Source: Corythucha ciliata
Lineage: Eukaryota; Arthropoda; Insecta; Hemiptera; Tingidae
DNA: 64,000 nucleotides
Reading direction: 5' to 3'
Assembly: GCA_038030265.1 (NCBI GenBank)
Contig: CM075939.1
Coordinates: forward strand, 31,415,253-31,479,252
The notes under the pieces were generated by a model. That model saw nothing but the letters and a program-made list of their open reading frames with translations. It made no database searches and had not been told where the DNA came from. Shown here one piece after another: positions 1-11,278 of the stretch; the stretch's first letter is position 1, and every line of letters begins with the position of its first letter. The translations under genes were made by a program, and so were the position numbers.

Positions 1-870
1 GGCGTCATAGTTTTCGACGGTGTGATCTGAGGAGCTTATGGGTTTGTTTGACTTCCCAGAGCGGTCGTCAAAAGCGACATGAATCTGTTGAATTGTTCTT
101 CTGCCGAATCAAAATGAAGTGAAAAAAAATCTGTGAAAATCAGTGAGCGAATATGATCCCATCCTCGTCGCCAAATTGTTGTGACAATAGTGACCAAATG
201 ATAGGAAAGACATTTCTGTTGACTCAATAACAATTAGTCATTTTCTAAAACTCAGATGTGTGAGGGTTTGAATGAACAACTGATTATTATCTCGAAGGCT
301 GTTCATGACAAAACCCTAACGTAAATTAACGTAAGACGAATTAATTATCACAGCAATAACTTCACGACTTGATTTCACGTCCTTAATTTTTTTCTGGGTG
401 CTGAAACCCCATAGAGAAGCCCTCAGGGGTTTTAACTGGCTAATAATGTCACTAACCGCTTTTCCAACATTATAGTTGTAACATGAACACTAATATTTGA
501 GAAACAGCTTATTGCTTGTAAATTAGCCGTCATGGATGGCGTTCGCCCTACACTCCTGTTCGATAAGGGTTGTATAGGTTTTTGAGGTACGAGCATTGGA
601 TGAGGGTTGTGATTGATTCTCGTTCTCGTATTCTCTTATTTCGGGCGTATAGGGTCTGAAGGAATGATGTAAAATGCCTCGTAGTCTCTGCCAGTCGCTC
701 AAGCCCGACAAGATAAACATTGCTGGCTACTTCCCAATAACCCGTCTCCCCACTCGTGTCGGCGCCGTTTTTTTATTTTAGCAGTGCAGTGAAAACATCC
801 AAAATGACCAGTTTCAAGTACGATATTGTGACACTAATTGAGTTAATCGAAGTTTTGCTGAATGCTGAGA
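1..870. other. Intergenic, no gene recognised
   Basis: AT-rich sequence. Short open frames exist on the minus strand (36-233, 523-720), but they show no family motif and look like chance. Nothing else is recognised. Confidence 0.5.
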
Positions 871-1083
871 TCAACATTTGCTGGCATATAGGTCCATTTC
901 TTGGCGGAGATTGCTCGAATGCACAGCAATAATGTCATGAACATACACCAAACAGATACCTTCTGAATTCTCGAGGAAAAAGCTTATATCGGGATAACAG
1001 GTATTTCTGTCGCAGTAGTTTGTTCTTCCAAAGGTCAAGATTACTTCCGAAGGCTGAAATCGAATCGCTGGTGTCGGTGTCAA
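871..1083 (-). pseudogene. Possible Ty1/copia-like reverse transcriptase scrap
   Basis: A 70-codon minus-strand open stretch. It carries an F-x-P-S-E-V segment and then, about 40 residues later, YVHDIIAV. This resembles the copia RT order (a GF-x-P-S-E-x-D-P-C segment followed by the catalytic YVDDI), with the first catalytic Asp replaced by His and extra residues between the two blocks. No integrase or RNase H motifs are visible on either side. If the match is real, it is a short dead relic. Chance similarity cannot be excluded from sequence reading alone. Confidence 0.3.
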
Positions 1084-1695
1084 CTCTTGTTTTGTATGCC
1101 CCTGAATTTCTTCGTTCGGCTCGTTTTAAGTCACTTTAATACTTTGAAGTGAAACAGAAGGTCATCATGCAACGATCCCATTTCTTCACACAATTTTATA
1201 AAAAATCCGCGAATTCAAAGATCCTAGACTAGTACAAAAAAGTAAAACGCCTGCTATTAACTGTTCGGTTTTCTTTCATTCGAATTTAATTGAGTAAGGA
1301 TACCTACCTATACATATTATTACGACAGTAAACAAGTGAGCGGAGACCGCACTTACATGAAAGTTATGTAAATGCAGGGAATTGTATTCTGGTTGAAGGC
1401 AGTAGGTAGCTCGAGGACCGGGTACTTCAAATGAAATGGTCGGAACAGTCCGCGACTCTAGGAAAAACGGGGTCAGGTTGATTACACCCCCCCCCCCCCA
1501 TAACACACTTTTATTGATTCGACATCGGTTCAACGTTATTCATCGATCGATCAAAAATCGAGTCGACATCGAGTCAAAAATTTCCCGCGATTCTACGTTG
1601 GTTCGACGTCGATGGGTCGAACAATGAACAAGTTAAATAAAATGAATAAAAATGTATTCGGGATTCGGATCCAGACACTATAGATTTTGCCATTC
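1084..1695. other. Intergenic with poly-C tract and weak inverted repeat
   Basis: Contains a run of 13 C at 1487-1499. An imperfect inverted repeat lies at about 1518-1611, where a segment reading TTCGACATCGGTTCAACGT is matched in inverse by ACGTTGGTTCGACGTCG. No coding motif is seen. Confidence 0.4.
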
Positions 1696-1699
1696 TACA

Positions 1700-1868
1700 G
1701 TGGATGAGTTTCTTCATTCAACGCTTACAGTGAGCGCTTAAACTCGAGTTGCGCTTGTTTACGTTTACAAAAAATAATGGGAAGTGCTCAGGCAAATGTT
1801 TAAGCGTTAAGTAAAGAAACAGCCAAGCAGTAAGTGTTGAACTAGTTAAAGTATGGAAACTCATCCAC
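1700..1868. mobile_element. MITE-like foldback, ends GTGGATGAGTTTC
   Basis: The left end GTGGATGAGTTTC is repeated in inverse at the right end (GAAACTCATCCAC). The inner arms share interrupted complementarity around CAACGCTTACAGTGAGCGCTTAA. About 170 bp with no ORF. No clear target duplication. Confidence 0.5.
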
Positions 1869-2066
1869 GGGCACTGCTATCAGTAACTGAGCTGTATAAG
1901 GTCCTCATTTCTGATTAAATTCCTTCCCTCATTTGTGATTAAATTCCTTATTCCTTTTAAAATATTTTTGCATGGTTCCTCCAACAATGGCAACTCTTTC
2001 CTTCGCCATATACATGTACAATGGCCAAGTTCCTTTATACGCATTTTTGATGAAAAGTATAGACCA

Positions 2067-2128
2067 GAGATTTCGGGGGAGGGGGGATCTATCCCCCTGA
2101 CCCTCCCGCCTGGATACGCGCCTGCCTG
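2067..2128 (-). repeat. Fragment of a GGGGCGTATCCAGG-type repeat
   Basis: On the minus strand this reads GCGCGTATCCAGGCGGGAGG and then a G-rich stretch. It resembles the terminal region of a common animal DNA-transposon-derived repeat whose end reads roughly CAGGGGCG-x-x-x-CCAGG. A related end occurs at 63877. The family assignment is tentative. Confidence 0.25.
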
Positions 2129-2237
2129 CGACCCTACTTGGGATCGCGACCCCGGGTTTGGGAACCCCTAGGAACCCCTACGGCTCTATGAGTTTTTCAA
2201 TTTTTTAAATCTTGATCTACTTGAATAAACTATTGTC

Positions 2238-2313
2238 AGGTTTCCCAGAAAATAGCGGGGAAAAGCCGTTCCCGTTCCAGCCATACGTCGTAAAATACTA
2301 TTCTGGGAAACCT
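2238..2313. mobile_element. 76-bp hairpin MITE, ends AGGTTTCCCAGAA
   Basis: AGGTTTCCCAGAAAATAG at the left is matched in inverse by CTATTCTGGGAAACCT at the right, with a ~40-nt centre. A half copy (AGGTTTCCCAGAAAATAGCG) occurs at 11271, supporting a dispersed family. Confidence 0.6.
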
Positions 2314-2416
2314 ACTATAATCACATCATTATTATAGAACAGTTCAGCGGTCTCAAGAACTTTTCTTCGGCTGCTTCCCTTCCACTCACGATTCGCTCTC
2401 AATTATTTAGATATTA

Positions 2417-2751
2417 GGTCTGTTCACGGAGAAATGTGTAGGGAAGTGTAGTGTAGTGTAGTGTAGGGCAGGTTGGGGTAGCTGGTGTAGGCGAGGGCAG
2501 CGAGGATTTTTTTGTTACGCGAACGCTTTCAGAGCAGCCAGTGTAAATTCATAACAGTCGTGATATTTTCTCACTCCTGTACATGTTAGATAAGGGTTAT
2601 CAATTTATAACAAAAATTTGGAGTAACTTCGGGCAGCCCGGAGTAGCTCTGAACTCATCGCGAACGCCCTACACTACTCGTATGCTCGCGAACGCTTTTC
2701 GGGCGCCCGATTGTACCCTCGGGCAACCTAGTGTAGCTTCGCGAACAGACC
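2417..2751. mobile_element. TA-flanked MITE, ends GGTCTGTTC
   Basis: Terminal inverted repeats GGTCTGTTCACG and CGCGAACAGACC, flanked by TA on both sides (2415-2416, 2752-2753). It holds a GTGTA microsatellite (about 2437-2466) and the phrase GAACGCTTTCAGAGCAGCC, which is echoed in the related element at 24747-25112. The TA target site suggests a Tc1/mariner-type mover. Confidence 0.6.
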
Positions 2752-2753
2752 TA

Positions 2754-4246
2754 ATGTCCACGCGCACTCTTCCGCTTTAGCCCTCCTCAACTCCTCACAC
2801 CGCGTCGCAACCTTCCCTGGCAACACACGCCTGGCAACGCGTCATCCATAGAGGAGGAATAACATGGAGGGAGTGTCTTCCAAAATCCCTGACCAAATCA
2901 TAACTGAAGGGAAAAGTATCTTTTCAAGTGAAGCTACCCTTCCGGGTAACATGTCAAAGACGGAAACCTCTCATTTGACTCATGTCAAATGTGACTCATG
3001 TTTTTAATTTGAACCGTCTCGTAGTGACTTTATTTTCACGTTTTCTCACTTTATTTCTTTTTTCGTAAACCCGGAAAAACGAAAATCTGTTCGGTGTGCC
3101 GAAGTAACAGTGTGTGTATTCAACATTCTTTTTAAAAGTGAGTATATTACACGGAAAGACCGAGCCGAAATTTTCCTGTAAAGTTTACTCATGACAATGG
3201 CTTCTGCTTCAATGGTACCCGTAAAATTTAATGTGCTGCACCAAATACCGCCGGTGTCAGACTAGTTAATGCTGTGGACCGCTGCAAAAAATCCCAACAT
3301 TCCCCACGAGAATTCAATAATATTATTTATTCCTCCTTTATTGCAGTATAAAATTATTCGTTGAATAGGAAAATGTAGATTTGGCACAACAGCTTTCGCT
3401 GTTCCCCTTACGCTTCTATTAAGGTGGTCAAAGCGCCCGAATATTACCGTAGCGCCCGGTGTTCACGCTACTTTTAGAGCACTAAAGTATGCGGCGCGAC
3501 CCAAGCGATGATTGAAGTTGCCACAGTAAAAACAAGTGGTGCGTCCTCGTCTTTCGGACGTTGGTGGTTGACATTATTAATTGCGGCGTTGTTACCCTTA
3601 TGCTAAGGGGTGACCACAGTAAAAACCCCAGCTTAAGTTTTATGATACTAGTCAGGGGCCAGAGTAAGGATTGCAACGTTCACCGAAAATAACAATTGGG
3701 TGGTGACCACAGTAAAATTTGTCGAGTCTTACATCAAATAAACACAGTGGGCTCAGTGTACGCTCTAAAATAAAAAATAAAATGAATGCTTGATCAGCGA
3801 AAAAGTTCAGCCAGGACTTAAGGCAGAAAAAAATCGGGGTGGGGGAGAGAGTCACCCTTCACGCTTTCAGTGTTCAGTCTTTCAGTGTGTGGGATGTTTG
3901 AGGTTTGTACCCGTTCGTCTGCTTGCTTTAATTTCGTTGTAAGTACAGAAAATACTTAAGCATTAATTTATTTCATTGAGATAAACTTCTATAATCCTTT
4001 TTTTCCCCTAGTTATTATAGATTTCGTCACTCTGAGTTAGCACGATAACTCATACAAAAAGAACGCTAGCGAAATGGCTTAGTGCACAAAAATCAATGCT
4101 AGTAGAAAATAAGGATCGCAATTTTGAACAATTCACCACATCAATCTATAGCGACATCGTAATAATTGCCTCATCAATTTTGTGGAAGTATGGTCTTCGG
4201 TTATTATGGTATGTCCATGTTGAATAAAAATAGTATGCGTGTAATT
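2754..4246. other. Intergenic with motif spaced at 93 bp
   Basis: No coding motif. The motif CCACAGTAAAA occurs at 3521, 3614 and 3707, exactly 93 bp apart each time, while the sequence between is not clearly repeated. TTAGCACGATAACTC at about 4037 resembles the start of the tandem unit at 29938. Confidence 0.4.
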
Positions 4247-4249
4247 TAA

Positions 4250-4391
4250 TGGCGTTTTCTATTTACGTAAAATTCCGCTCTGGAGCCGAGCATTTCCACC
4301 CGTCTTCTCCGATACCATATGATAAAATTCAGAGAAGACGGGTGGAAATGCTCGGCTTCAGAACGGAATTTTATGCAAATAGAAAACGCTA
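4250..4391. mobile_element. 142-bp PIF/Harbinger-type MITE, copy 1
   Basis: Near-perfect foldback. TGGCGTTTTCTATTTACG at the left is matched in inverse at the right, and the arms extend ~60 bp to GACGGGTGGAAATGC. Flanked by TAA on both sides (4247-4249, 4392-4394), a TWA duplication as used by PIF/Harbinger elements. A second copy of identical length lies at 58972-59113. Confidence 0.75.
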
Positions 4392-4550
4392 TAATCATTT
4401 CATTAAAAACAAAATTAAAGTTTTGTTTGCCTTAATAGCCCTGTACTGTTCTCTGTTTTCTTTCCTACAAGGCACTGCAATCCAAGGCAGTTAGCAGGGG
4501 CAGGGCCATGATCCATGCTGTACATCTCAAGTAGTATTGGCGATTCCTAC

Positions 4551-4728
4551 ACGTGCTGAGCGGAGGTAGGATGAAGAAGCTCTGGCCATTTCCCTTGTGA
4601 TTTCCACGGGGAGTCAAAACATTTTATGAGATACGAAAAGCTTTATAATAAATAGTGTTTTGATTCACCTTAATAAAAACCACACGGGAAATGGCCAGAA
4701 CTAGTCCTTCTTAGCTCCGATCAGTGCG
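4551..4728. mobile_element. Foldback MITE with CTGGCCATTTCCC arms
   Basis: A left arm containing CGGAGGTAGGATGAAGAAG and CTCTGGCCATTTCCC is matched in inverse by GGGAAATGGCCAGA and CTTCTTAGCTCCG on the right. About 178 bp, no ORF, target duplication not clear. Confidence 0.6.
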
Positions 4729-6673
4729 TCATGGAATCGCAAATGATCGCCAACTGAAAGTTTACCGTGGTCACCGTTTCACCCCTGTAGTATTTACTTA
4801 ATACTCCTACTAAACTGTGAAGTGAAAACGAGAAAAATAATACTTCGTGAGCAGTGCATGGTTTACTGTGTCCACCGGCATTCTGTAATATGCTGTACAT
4901 TTTCAAACTCGTGCGTATTCTACAAGACGAAAAACATAACGATTGCTAGGGACGCTCAAGGAGTAATCCAGGGTGTCCAACAGAATTTTTACTGTGTTCA
5001 CATGTAAACATTCAAATGTTTCCATCTTACCCTCTCACGATAGTTTTGTTAAAATGTACTTAGTCATGCATACACCAATTGCTGAGTACTGTCAACGAGT
5101 AAGAAATGGAAAAGCAACCCAATTTTTAATGTAGTAGAGTTGATGTCCGCGGGTTACTGTGGGATCAAAGTAATAATTCCTTTAAAAGTTTTTCCGTGTA
5201 TCGTGCATAAATGAATGGTCCGTTGGTTTCTAGAAAATACACACCGATGGCAAGATTGCTGAAGTACTTTACCACGAGTTTCTTGTTCTTTGTTACTCTT
5301 TCTGGTTTCTAGTTGACTTCATAAATAAACCAAACTTGACAGCCGGCCGGCGCGCGCCGGGAGAGCATATTACACGTAACAGAACTAGAATTGTGGTTGT
5401 TTCATAGGCTTGCCCGCCGACAAAATCAGTAGATATGCAATAATATGAAGAAGTAGCAGGTAACGAATCGATAAACTATATTATTTCTGTTCTGTTTCTT
5501 CCCAAATAGATGACCTTCAACAGCAGTCAACATGGGGTACTGATCAACTGTCGGCTGTTATGATCGGCTTACCTTCAATGTACACAAACCCTTGCGTGCG
5601 CGCTTGTGAAGAATTATCAACTTCATCGACGGTCTGTCTGTACTACCCCTGGTCACTGACAGATAATAGACGTTTTGGATTCTTAATCTAAACAACGCTA
5701 CAACGTTGTATCATGGCTCGAATGATGAAACTTGTGCGTAAGGCCAGACCCAACGATCCGGCGCCGACTGCGAGTGTTGGTGAGGTGGGGTTGCTTCGCC
5801 CCATCATAGCATTCGAATTTATTAAAATATAGTATAGTCTCTAATTGATACAATTTTCTTCAGAATATTTTTGGAGTCGTATAATTATGCCCAACACATC
5901 TCTCAGTTCATTTTCGGAGCGACCTATCTCAGAAGCCAAGTCAAAACTTGGAGCCGTACGTAAGGAAGTGTCAAGGGGCACGTGCCCCGACAGCAACCAG
6001 ACAGCCGCAGCGCTTTGTTAAGTTATAGGGGGGGGGGGCTTTTATCTCACTATGTCAATTAGCAGCCGAGAAACAGAGTGGTTCTCTAATGAGCGAACCC
6101 CCAGAAAATTCGATTTTTATGGATCCAAACCCACGAAATTGTTTTCTGTAAGTGACAGATCCGCTGAATTGCTGGAAGAGTCATGGCAGCGAAATAGGTT
6201 ATTTTAATCAGCCGGCCCCGCAAAATTACTTTTAAGGTGGGTCAAAAGCACGAAATAATACTGCATTCACTGCACGTGCAATGCTAGGGTGAAAAATTGA
6301 GTCCGAGCTGACTTCATATTGTGATACACAAACTCTTTTGTGTGAGCTGCCCCAACGAAATCAGATTTTTAATTAGACAACCTGGGATTTTTTTCTCAGA
6401 AAGTCAACTCCGCGAAACTGAGAGGGGTGGGTCAAAAGCACGAAATAATACAGCATTCGCGGTCTTGAGGGGGACGAGCTTGCGAAATTCTGTGTTGAAA
6501 GAGGAGGAGGGAAAGTTGCAGGCTCTGCAATGCAGAGAATGGAATGGAAAGATCTGTATCAAGTACCTGAAACCAGTTCTTGGACGTTGTGGCTTGTTGG
6601 TTGTCAAAATTTCTGCCTCTCGAAATTTCGTGTGCAAACTGTGAGTCCATGCCCCCCCCCCTCCAATAGCAAG
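4729..6673. other. Intergenic with short repeats
   Basis: No coding motif. TTTACTGTG-type motifs recur at about 4862, 4988 and 5155, the inverse of the 93-bp-spaced motif upstream. A GC palindrome core GCCGGCCGGCGCGCGCCGG lies at about 5342. A direct repeat of GGGTCAAAAGCACGAAATAA occurs at about 6239 and 6428. G-run at about 6028. Confidence 0.4.
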
Positions 6674-6962
6674 CCATACACGAACGGATTTTTTTGACAG
6701 GCCAGAACAGACGGGCCCGGCCTGCGGGTTTCTGCCTTGCACGTGAGTGGAGAATGACAAGCCAGAACCGCAGATTTAGACCGTGGGTTTTTCCAACAGG
6801 CCAAATCTGCGGGTTTTTAGCCTTTCGTTGCCCACTCACGTGCAGTCCTCGCCTTCGGGAAAACTTACCAACGGTTCAAATCCGTTCGAGTATGGTGAAA
6901 CCCACAGATTTTGATAAACAAAATCCGCAGATTGAACTGTTGAGCATGTGTCACAGATCAGA

Positions 6963-7040
6963 GGCATGACTCGGTGGTGTAATGTATTCAATACTCGCTT
7001 CGCAAACCAGCAGGCCTGGGTTCAAATCCAGCTATTGCCC
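6963..7040 (+). repeat. tRNA-derived SINE head
   Basis: Contains an A-box-like TGGTGTAATG and, about 40 nt later, a good B box GGTTCAAATCC, the internal RNA polymerase III promoter of tRNA genes. The 3' end TATTGCC pairs partly with GGCA at the start. The anticodon arm does not fold well, so it is a tRNA-derived SINE or pseudo-tRNA and not a functional tRNA. Confidence 0.55.
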
Positions 7041-7195
7041 ATTTGTCATAAGGCTGCAGCGAGCTGCGACACGGCTTCCTCGGCTTCGTGTGTGCGTTCA
7101 CGGCGGTCGGGCGTATATGACAAACTTCACACCGACCGAAACGCCCGCGCAGTACGAGTGTGAAGTGCACAGTTAGATCAGGGTATAACCAAGGA

Positions 7196-7275
7196 ATAAA
7201 TCAAAAAATATTTGTCGATCCACAACGTTTAATTTGGTGCGCAACAACGGTTTCAGCATCATCAGTCGCTCAGTC
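7196..7275 (-). repeat. Penelope-like 3' tail fragment (family 4)
   Basis: On the minus strand CTGATGATGCTGAAACCG is followed about 25 nt later by AACGTTGTGGATCGAC. This matches the layout of the 3' modules of the other Penelope-like elements here (CTGANGA, hairpin, GAAA, spacer, TTTGTGG). The hairpin between the two cores is missing. Confidence 0.4.
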
Positions 7276-7602
7276 GTTGACGTCAGCTCCCAGCTTTTAC
7301 CCAATTTTATGCGTATGCTTTTTATTAATTTTAGTTTTTTTCCGTTTTCGTAAACAAACAAGTACCCTCGGACACAAACCGAACGTTAGTCGCCCACTGG
7401 CCCTCGACAGGCCAATCCTTCGGATTTCAAAACCCGCGGGTCTAGAGTTCCGAGATCCGTCGGTCTCAACTGCACGTGTATGTCGATAAACAGACCTGGC
7501 CTTCGGGTTTTGAAAACTGATACCCAAAACCGAAGTTTTGTCTTCTTCACTAACACACAGACCAGGCCCGCGAGTTTCCCAAAAAAATCCGTTCGTTTAT
7601 GG

Positions 7603-7924
7603 CCACGTAATTAGAATACTTAAAATAAAAATCATAAAATCGTTACATCGGTTGCAAGATGCTGTCCTCTGCATACTGGACTATCTTGAGAGGCCAATAT
7701 TGGCAAAATTTGGTTCTCTTGTTGGGTGGAGCACCAATAATCCATAAACTCGAGTAATTTAAAAACCCTAAAGAAGCGGAATTGAATTCGCACGCGCATC
7801 AGTAATGTGTGTGCGTTCTGAGGGAGTGATAGTCTTTGAGCACCCATCATAAAACGCCCATCAGAAATTAAGAAAAAAATCCTGATTAGCGGTACATGGA
7901 GGCCATTCTACGAATAAATTGTGG
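7603..7924. other. Intergenic, nothing recognised
   Basis: AT-rich spacer without coding motif, hairpin or repeat that I can support. Confidence 0.4.
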
Positions 7925-8825
7925 AAATCAACGCAAAAGTGTTGTATTTGGGCAAACCCCACGATTAAAGTTGAAAAAACACGCTATAATATTGACAAAT
8001 AAAAGACGCTTTCAGGTTAAAATTGGACAAAAATGGCAAATTCAGAACTGAAATGACGTAAAATCACCCATTCGCGTATGAAAAAGCGAATAGGATGCTG
8101 AATGGCCGCAAAATTAGCACAAAACGCTATTTCACTGCTGAAATTGGGGAAAATCGCTTATTTGCAATTTACAGATATAAAGTTATGGAAAAACGTTAAT
8201 TCGCGCTTACAAAATGAAGAAAATCACTAATTCGCGGCAAAAATTGAAAAAATCACCAATTAGTGCAGCTGAAATTAAGAAAAACGTTAATTTTAAGTTC
8301 AAATTGAAAAAAAGTGCTAATTCTCAGTTAAAAATGGAAAAAAATTGCTAATTTGCAGCTTAAATTGAGTCAAACGCCAATTCTTGGCAAAAATTGAGAA
8401 AACTCGGTAGGTAATGCACGGGTTGGAGACGCTAAAATTAGGAAAATGTAAAATTCGCAGCTAAAATTGGAAACATCACTAATTCTCGAATTAAGTGTCG
8501 TGAAATTTATAATTTAAAAATGATGATTTTTTGGCAGAAATGGATGGATAGAATTTGTTGGTTTGAAAAAAAAAAAATCAGAAAAATGGCAATTTCATGC
8601 ATGGCTATAGTTCAATGTTAAAAAATACGCTAATTCACGGCTAGAACTGAAAAGAAGCAATAATCCATACCTATAAAAGTTATATAAAATTGCTAATGCT
8701 GTGGTAAAATGTGAAAAACCGCTAATCTGCGGCTGAAATTGATAAGAACGATACACTCGGCCAAAATTGAGAAAAGCGCTAATTTGCGGGTAGAGTCCAA
8801 AAATCGCCCTTAACTGAGAAATTGA
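7925..8825. repeat. Degenerate ~36-bp minisatellite array
   Basis: Roughly twenty or more diverged units of the form GCTAATTCGCRGCTAAAATTG followed by an A-rich GAAAAA-TC segment. The phrases CTAATTCG, AAATTGA and GAAAAA recur every 33-40 bp across the whole stretch. There is no ORF. Strong unit divergence indicates an old array. Confidence 0.75.
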
Positions 8826-10457
8826 GGCTATGATGAGGCCAGCAAGATGGTCAGATTCAAGAGTGTGCTGGCTGGGTGGAATGATGACTAAAATGTGAAA
8901 TTACTCCCCTCCCCTCACCATCACGAGATTTCAATCTGACAAATTCAATAGGACAAATTCCTACCTACGCACTGATTTAGACTCAAACTATAGAGTCTTG
9001 ATTCTGGAAACTGAGTGTTTAGCTTAATACCGGGCACGCCCCGACTCGTGAATTGACAATTATTCAGGCATTCAAACTGAGTAATTAGCCTACCTAAAAT
9101 AAATATCTTGAAAAGTCACAATTTGTCGACGAAACCTCCACAGAAACGGTGACACTTAGTCGAGAGATTGATAATATCGCGCTAGACGCTGATTATTAAT
9201 GCAGAAAACTGGAATTTAGCCCCTAAGAACCAGACTCTTTCATTTCTCGACGCCCAGAAAATGGTCCAACTCACCATCTTGGACAATTTTGTGGCACAAA
9301 ATGACCACTCATCCTGGGAAATGTTGATTTGTTATGTCAGGATGGTCATATCGTCCGGTTAAATACTCTAAAGCTTGAGGACTGATGATAATTCCATCAA
9401 GTCGATCCCGAGGCCTGAACGAGCGTCAGTTTTGCCGTCCACACGCTCAGTAGCCGTTGTGTAGCCGGGCCTTTAGACTGGAGTATCAAACCGGAATTGT
9501 AACATGCGGACGGATAGAGCAATGTGGGCTCGGGAGACGTCGGGAATTCGTCCCGTGCTTTCATGTATACTGAATCCGCTTATGGTCTGAGTTGGTAGTC
9601 CATAAATGGTCTACAGCAGTCAAACACGAAAAGCAATCAAATTTCCTACAGTAAACCAATCAGTTTTCTATAAAATTGGTTCTCATACCCACCGGCTTAG
9701 TTGAAAACAGAACGTCGTCGAATATGCCCTGACTACACTGGCATTAGAGGCGGGATGAGATGACAAAATAATGAATTATTAGGCAGGAAGAGTGGGAGCA
9801 TCCAACAATTTGATGAGAAAACGTCTGGGTATTGAGATTCATACCTTTATGAATAGACCGGAATAGACCGTGAAAAATGACAATGTTGGAGGTTCGCGGT
9901 CGTATCGTAATCTCACGTTCGTTGGATATTTGTTCAATGCAAATAAAAATACAGGAAGACGATTACTATTACTATGTCACGAACCACGTAGGCGCATTAA
10001 AAACGAAGTACCAAGGGACTTTACGAGCACAGTGTGTTAAAATTACCGCCAAAAATATTTCTATAATTTGATATTCAAATTTCTTCCCAGACAAAAACGA
10101 AACATAAGTTATATTTCAATAAAACAGAAAATAAGAAAACTTATCAATTTAGTTTGATACGTTTGTTTACATTGTGCAGGAAACTGGAGAAGTTCTGTGG
10201 CTGTTACCCTAAAAGCAACCTCTTTCGACAGCTGTAATCTTGGGGTCGTCCCCTTGAACCCCTCTTTCCTTCAAGGCTCCCTCCATGATATTACTCCTCT
10301 ATGGCGTCATCCTCACCACCCACCCTTACGACAAAGGAAGCACTGATGCCCCTTCACACTTCAGACTTCACACCTTTACCTCACTAAAAACCGAAAGGGA
10401 AACTTCTCCAGTTCCCTTTAGGAATATTTCAATTTTTAAAAACTTGATTGAACTATT
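8826..10457. other. Intergenic, nothing recognised
   Basis: No protein motif or clear repeat, apart from a short GAATAGACCG duplication at about 9851. Small open frames (9877-10071, 10285-10521) have no recognisable content. Confidence 0.4.
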
Positions 10458-10575
10458 GTTAGGCCGGTCGTCCACTGGAAGCGTTTCCAAGCGGCGCTAC
10501 AACGAGCGTACTACAAAATGACTTAAATTGAATTCACTGCAGCTAAGCCTGCAGTGGACGATGTCACATTCAATA

Positions 10576-11201
10576 GACGATTTCCGTGGAAAAAGCGAAG
10601 GTTTAGAACTGCAGGTTATGGGTTTATTTCTAGTTGCCTAGAGCCTCTTTGACAGTTATTTTTTTCACATTGCTAGCATTACTACGAGTGGATTTCGGTT
10701 TCAAATACTACAGTTTTTCGTTTATTTCGAGTCTGCAATTACACTTCCTTTGCGTGCTTCTCATCTAAAGTCAGAAAAATGCGATACTATTGCTGCTTCG
10801 GTGACTGTACGAGTTCTTCCATTCCGGGTCGACCTGGTTTTGACCTAGCTACTAAATTTATCCCTTTCCCTCAACCTTACCGGCATGACTGAAAACGTCT
10901 TAAATTGAGGAAAAAGGGAAGAGAAAGTACATGTGAAGGAGTGTGATAAATGCGCAACTATGATAGGACTTCATGTTAAGGTGCCGCCGGAACGACGAAT
11001 TTTCATCGGTACGTTTCGTGAGACGGAGGCTGAAGAATAAAATCAGAAATGAATAACTGCAAAAGTGGTTATAGTTTGACGGGAATGAGAGAAAAATAAG
11101 TTCACTTTACACAGCACAAGGCAAGAGTAACCCATAACCTGGCCTAAGCGGGTTGCAAAACTGTTGAAGTAGGACTGGAGAGCGCATGTGTGGAAACCGT
11201 A
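10576..11201 (+). mobile_element. TA-flanked element carrying a THAP-like exon, copy Y
   Basis: Starts GACGATTTCCGTGG and ends GGAAACCGTA, flanked by TA (10574-10575, 11202-11203). It is collinear with the element at 60549-61041 over most of its length, including identical phrases around the THAP-like ORF and the TAACCCATAACCTG region near the 3' end. It keeps about 130 bp in the middle that the other copy lacks. Confidence 0.6.
10779..10892 (+). pseudogene. THAP zinc-finger-like ORF fragment
   Basis: A 37-codon ORF starting MRYYCCFGDC and continuing to KFIPFPQPYRHD before a stop. Several basic residues (KRLK, RKKGR) follow in the same frame. THAP domains begin with a Cys pair near the N-terminus and then an F-x-x-FP motif. 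P-element-type and other transposases carry them as N-terminal DNA-binding domains. The later Cys-His pair is not visible, so this is a truncated or decayed domain inside a non-autonomous element. The assignment rests on motif spacing only. Confidence 0.45.
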
Positions 11202-11278
11202 TATTTGAGTCTGGGACGTACGCTCGTTGTAGCGCCGTTCGAAAACGCTTCCAGTGGACGGCAGACGTTAAGGTTTCC

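Larger units (their letters stand above)
6674..7602. mobile_element. TIR-bounded composite repeat
   Basis: CCATACACGAACGGATTTTT at the left is matched in inverse by AAAAATCCGTTCGTTTATGG at the right. GC-rich CAGGCC-x-CGGGTTT phrases recur inside at about 6702, 6799, 7410 and 7493. It contains a tRNA-related SINE head and a Penelope-like tail. The long ORFs here on both strands are shadows of GC-richer sequence and carry no family motif. Confidence 0.45.
10458..11278. mobile_element. Composite of GTCCACTGG foldback arms around a TA element
   Basis: GGTCGTCCACTGGAAGCG with CGCTACAACGAGCGTAC at the left recurs in inverse at 11218-11265 (GTACGCTCGTTGTAGCG, CGCTTCCAGTGGAC). Another inverted end, CTGCAGTGGACGATGTCA, sits at about 10550. 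It appears to be a foldback family interrupted by the THAP-bearing TA element at 10576-11201. Confidence 0.45.

Noticed and set aside
6432..6839. 135-codon minus-strand ORF with overlapping 118-codon ORF
   Set aside because: It lies in a GC-richer repeat with inverted ends, overlaps open frames on both strands, and shows no domain or codon pattern.
10458..11278. A single autonomous transposon
   Set aside because: The inner TA element occurs alone at 60549-61041, so the outer arms belong to a separate family.
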